From Centroberyx gerrardi (Eukaryota > Chordata > Actinopteri > Beryciformes > Berycidae): a DNA stretch of 64,000 nt. Position numbers and translations under genes: made by a program. Where the stretch lies: assembly GCF_048128805.1 (NCBI RefSeq), contig NC_136013.1, positions 7,262,102 through 7,326,101 on the forward strand, written 5' to 3'. Position 1 is the stretch's first letter, and each line of letters begins with the position of its first letter. The notes below the pieces were generated by a model. That model saw only the letters and a program-made list of their open reading frames with translations, searched no databases and was not told the DNA's origin. Shown here in pieces: positions 59,136-64,000 of the stretch.

Positions 59136-61933
59136 CTTTATAATAATGAGCTCATTTCCTCCTGTATTTTCCTCCCCACTCCCTTTCATCCCCCTTTTTT
59201 TCCCTCCTCAGCTAAGACGAGAGGCTCCTGCCACCAGGTCCCCCCAGCACAGGGGAGAACTCAAACATTTATTTAACCCAACCGATCCAATTAGCCACCC
59301 AACTCCCCGGGACCGGGCCTTTTGCAGCAAGCTTTGCTGCTACTAACACGCTAGTAAGCCAATTGTAACAGCTCTTCAGTTACGTGTAAATTTTTAATAT
59401 GATGGAGCCAGTCGAGGGTCTTTTTGTTGTATAGCAAACACGCTGGTACCTCCCTAATAAAGGCTCCTGAGCTGTGTGTAAATCTTTTACATGAGAGACC
59501 TGTTGGGGGTGAAAGTATGAATGAATGGGGCCTGTTAGGGAAATGAAGAGTTTGAGGTATTGATGGGTATTGAGAGGATAAGAAAAGATCCCATTATGTA
59601 ATGCCGGATGGCTTGGACCCCCAGAAAAAACATGTCAAACTACATGGTTAGATAAGACTACAATGTGATTAAAGTCACTCACTCGATCATTTGATTAAGT
59701 GATTAATGAAACACGACAAAAGAAAGCACTGTGTGAATCTGTTTCACATTTAACACTGAATGATAAAGACTTGAAGAATTCATTTTCAGACAGATGTAAA
59801 AAGGACATCAGGGATTCTGAGGGGAGAGACAGACAGAGACAGAAGTGAAGTGTGTAGGAGGGAAAGGGACAGGAGAAAGATTCCCTCCTCATATGGCTTC
59901 AACTGCCAGGTCACAAGGTCAGCAGTAAGTCGTCCATGCGGGTGCCTGATGGGGCCATAAAGAGCCCCCGGGTTCCAGTGGAGGGGGAGTTTAGTGGGGT
60001 GAGCGGCCTTTCATATCGCTAACAGATTAACATCTTAGAGGGGTGTCCCTCAAATCCTATTTGGTGGATTCCCAAATAGCTTGTAACCCGTGCCTGAAAA
60101 CCAGTTAAAACAGCATAATAAATAGACGTCTGACACCATATTAAAGAGAAGAAGAAAAGAAGGACTCGAGGACAGAGGCATGAGGGGATGGGGTGATGGT
60201 GGGATGAGGAGCATGGGGGTGGTATGGGGGGCAAAGACCCGGAAGATTTAAGACCACTGGGGCTTGTAAACAAATTCAAATCTGGCTTAATTAAAGGCAT
60301 ATGACTCCAGGGTCAAGGATGGAGGGGTCCTGTCCCCAGTCTCCCCCTCTCTGCTTTGCTCTGGCTGCCCCAACCCGAACCGGCCCTGAGAGAGTGGGGC
60401 TGGCAGGGCCGTGGTCCGGTTCCAGCCCCCTGACTCCACTCGTGACCCTGGGGTCACCTCATTTCCTCATGGCCCTCTCCTACCCTGCCATAAAAGCCAA
60501 GGACCAAACAGCAAGGCCCAGGGAGTGGGAGATAATAGGGAGGACCAGAAGAACTTCTGGCAGCAGGGGAACCTTCAGGCCCCTGGCTAGGAAGCTGCTA
60601 ATGTCGCCTTTCACAGCAACCAACAGTGGAAAACAACACGTACTCATCACGATGAGGTGTGTAGGAAAGATTCAGTTAGTCCTGGGTGAATGTCCTGTTT
60701 TAAAGGGCTTGTACAGACAAGGAGCTCTGTGTTAATAAGGCCTTAGCGAGTGGAGAGATGTATTGGTTGGCTGGTAAAGAGGACAAGATGGCCTCCGTGG
60801 CTCTGGCAGATCCACTTGGCCTTGGAGTCAGCCATCCTGACTGTAAACTCAGCAGACAGAAGAACCAAGCAAAGCCCTGGGGCTTCTTTAAAACACACCG
60901 CTCTGAGCATCTCCTTCACTCGTTGGCCCCAGCTAGTGGAGATATACTCTGAGGTGATGAGATCTGTGAGTTCATCAAGAGTCCCCCTCCTCCTCCTCCT
61001 CCACCCCCACCCGCACCCCTACTCTCCCCCTGTCCCTGCTTTACAGGCCCTGAGCTGCCCAGGTGAGGGTGAAGGCGAGGGCAGGTTGGTGCTTCTGTGA
61101 GCGAGACAAGCACTTTGGGGTAAATAATCCTGAAGCCCTCCTCCACCTGACCTCCACTCCCTATAAAAGTACAAATTCTAGGCGTCCACAAAGGAGGCAA
61201 AAAGGTAAATGAGGGCGGAGTAGCAGGCTAGAGCCCCATTCTTTGTATTTTTATGGACAGGAGCGCAGTGTTTGAGGGCCAAGTGGAGCCACAAGGCCGT
61301 GTCCGCTCCCAGACCCCGGTGGTAATGGGCTCGGGCCGGGACCAACAAGACGGGCTGTCACCTCGGAGAGGACGAGCTGTTGAGGTGAGGCTCAATAATG
61401 ATGGTGTTAAAAAAATGCCTATGGGAAGGGGTGGGAGAGTTATTGGGTTGATCAAAAGGCAGAGGCTTGATGGGCCTACTTTTAAAAGGGGCAAGCCGTG
61501 CTTTTAAGGGGGTCTTTTAAAATTTGCCTTGTTAAATGAGGGGGTATTCCCTCGGTGACACTCCTGTACAAGGGAAAGAGTGCAGCAAATCTGATGAGTT
61601 GCTCATTTTTAACATTTAGGGTCTCCAATACTAAAGTACTGATATCACATCACATTTATAGCTTCTCATAGATAGATGCTTAACACCAACTCCTATATAC
61701 AAAAACGATGACCTAATCTACAGAAGGTAGTTATCTTTTGCTATCTATTATGTTGTAAGATTTAAAATGATGTAATCTTCTGTAACTATAAAAATTCTGA
61801 TTCATGTTTGTTGGTGTGTATTTGGACTGGTTGCTATAGAGTGAAAGCCTTGATCTACTTGTGCCTTCTTTGACAAAATGGGGAGAGGCAAAATTAATGA
61901 TGAAAGAAAGAGAAGAATTGAATGACCAGAGGA

Positions 61934-61954
61934 GGGGGGGGGGGGGGGGGGGGG
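61934..61954. repeat. Poly(G) tract
   Basis: 21 consecutive G. Confidence 0.95.
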
Positions 61955-64000
61955 AGTTGAGCTATTTCTCATATTAGATCTGAAGACAATCCAGAAGGCA
62001 GCATTAAAGGGAAATCTATTTTTTACAGCCAGACAGTTAATTTTAATGAGTGGGATCATAAAGATGGTAAAAGTCCATTGCATCGGTACATGAGGTTAAG
62101 AGCACTTTCCAACCTAAATGATCCAACATGGCAAACACGGCCAACCAATCAAATCACGACTTCAACGAACCAATCACTCTTCAGCCTAAAACAGTGCGAC
62201 CAAACAAAATGGTTCCCCTCACATCCAATGGATGCTTGTTTTGACAACTCAGTGTTGACAACAGTGCTGACTGAACCTTTCTGTGTAAAAGATGTCAGAC
62301 TGTTTGTATTGGAATAAGAACACATCAAACAAGGACAATGACATCTGATACTAAGTTCAGTTGACCTCCATCCTGCACACTAACATGACAAAGTAAACAA
62401 GGAAGGGAATTTAATATCAATACATTTATTGTTTGACAAACTGTTAGTAAAAGGAGGAAGAGGGTTTGAGCGTGGCAGGAGGAGGCCAATAAAGACAGAC
62501 CTTTGGAGAGAGAAATACGGAAATAAAGACGAGGGGAAGAAGATGCGAGATGGGAGTAGAGGGGAAGTGATAAACTTTTGGCGCTTGTGACACGGCAGGC
62601 TGCCAGGGCCTGGTCTGGACCAAGCCAGGTTGGGTTTCACCAGCACCACAGGCCTACTGGACCAGAGACGGTCCTGGATTATGGACCAGGCTGCGCTGTG
62701 GATAAGGGAGAAGGAGTTACAGCAGTTACATGGCTGTTAAAGGGCTATGACATCCCTCTGCCACTCCGGATTCTTCCTCACGCAGATAAAACCGACTCCT
62801 CTGGTCCCCTATGGTGATGTTGGGACCGGTTTGCCGGCCCAGATGTCTCCTCATATACTGTGACCTTTCTGACCTGAGATCAGGCTGCGTTACCACGGCA
62901 GAGCAGGAAGAGCTGCGTAAAACAGCACGAGGAGAGCTGGGGCAGGGCCAGGGCAGGCTGAGGCTCAACCAGATGAGATGTTTGTGCAGAGCCAGCTACT
63001 GACTGACAGATCAGTCTGTAGGCTACAGTGGACTGTAGCACATTCAGAAAGGCACTGTGGCTAATGCTGAACTGCAGCAGATAGGAAAAGGAAAAATAGG
63101 AGTAATCTATTTTTACTTTTATTTTTACATTTACAGTGGGTCAAGGCAGAACAGGGTACAACATAGAGGGACTTCTTGGGTGTTAGTAACCTCTGCCAAT
63201 ATCCTAACTAATATTATTCTGCTAACATTACTGTTAGTGCCATAATGTTAGTTAGCATAACACAATAATAAAAGCATCATAAAACTATTCATTTTTCTGG
63301 AAACGTGCTGAACCTTCAAGAACCTTTCTTTGACAATCACTGAATATTTTGAAATCATTTCAAGATTAACTTGATTCATGGTTACAACAGGTTAGATGGA
63401 AGATGTGAATCCATGGCCGGAAGGAACAGAGAAAAACTGAAGCCATGACAGATGATGGCAGCCCAGACTGGCTGCATCAGGATAACCTGGGGATAGCCTG
63501 GTCCAGCCCAGCGACAGCAACAGGCCACTTTGATGTGAGGAAATGCCGTAGGATTTTGGAGACTCCCCTGACAGCAGGTAACCTCTGGCCGCTCCAGACA
63601 GAAGACAACTGCCCTGCGTGCTTCCACTGAGAAACCTGAGAGTCAATATTACTACACTGCACTGTCTTGTCCCCCCACACCCCCCCGCCTCCAGAGGCCA
63701 AGCTACTGAGATCACGGCACAGGGAAATGTGGAGGATGCTGCAGATGCCAACTAGCATGTTGGAAACAAATGAGATTTCATCAAGCCCATTATTGTCTCT
63801 TTAAAATGGGTCATTTCAGCTCCCTGGGACATCATTTATTCTATTTAAACATCAGTAACATGATGTGTTTGGGTGCTGGTGACACCTACTTGGACCGGAA
63901 CTGTTTAATATCAGGCTGTAATGTCCTGTGGCAGGCGGATCAGCAGGAGGCAGAGGAGCCACTGCACATTCATGGGAGCTAGTTAAAAAAATTACATTGA

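Larger units (their letters stand above)
58800..64000. other. slc25a21 intron running off the right edge
   Basis: No carrier exon found on the minus strand; the exon(s) for residues 1-40 must lie further right. It contains the retroelement tail, balanced-composition blocks near 59930-60130 and 60400-60660, and a G21 run at 61934-61954. Confidence 0.7.

Noticed and set aside
58800-64000. Search for the first slc25a21 exons
   Set aside because: No minus-strand sequence encodes the PLDVVKTR signature here, so the 5' exons are outside the window rather than lost.

Overview
This is vertebrate nuclear DNA, almost certainly from a spiny-rayed (percomorph-like) teleost. Coding exons are short and split by GT-AG introns, most of the window is non-coding, and it is full of CA, GA and AAT microsatellites and fish-type dispersed repeats. 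The four protein-coding genes I can support form the conserved vertebrate block nkx2.1 (minus) - nkx2.9/nkx2-8 (minus) - pax9 (plus) - slc25a21 (minus), with the same order and orientation as human chromosome 14q13.

Layout: 1-3.85 kb is non-coding flank 3' of nkx2.1, with an LTR-like end at the left edge. 3.87-6.5 kb holds nkx2.1 (two coding exons, 346 aa). 6.5-14.7 kb is the nkx2.1/nkx2.9 intergenic interval, with an AT-rich minisatellite, a MITE-like element and conserved-looking blocks. 14.77-16.6 kb holds nkx2.9 (two coding exons, 245 aa). 16.6-30.85 kb is the large shared upstream region of nkx2.9 and pax9, which are divergently transcribed. It contains tandem duplications and a local four-copy repeat family. 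30.85-41 kb holds pax9 (four coding exons, 337 aa). 41-44.8 kb separates the convergent 3' ends. From 44.8 kb to the right edge lies slc25a21: eight 3' coding exons are visible, encoding residues 41-299 of a predicted 299, and the first exon(s) lie beyond the window. Splice phases join cleanly across every intron I tested.

How the genes relate: nkx2.1 (thyroid, lung and ventral forebrain), nkx2.9 (floor plate and ventral neural tube) and pax9 (pharyngeal endoderm, teeth and sclerotome) are developmental transcription factors. slc25a21 is a mitochondrial 2-oxodicarboxylate carrier, a housekeeping bystander. In such blocks the bystander's introns commonly house enhancers for the neighbouring developmental genes, which would explain the preserved synteny. 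Several intronic stretches here look like such elements, though I could not align them to other species.

The least expected structures are non-coding. (i) Four diverged copies of a 200-250 bp element lie in mixed orientation within 5.5 kb just upstream of pax9. (ii) A 260-300 bp element is shared between the nkx2.1 intron and the region just upstream of nkx2.9. (iii) Several imperfect duplications have a period of about 155 bp. (iv) Simple-sequence tracts are built into splice sites of pax9 and slc25a21. I saw no tRNA, rRNA or CRISPR feature.
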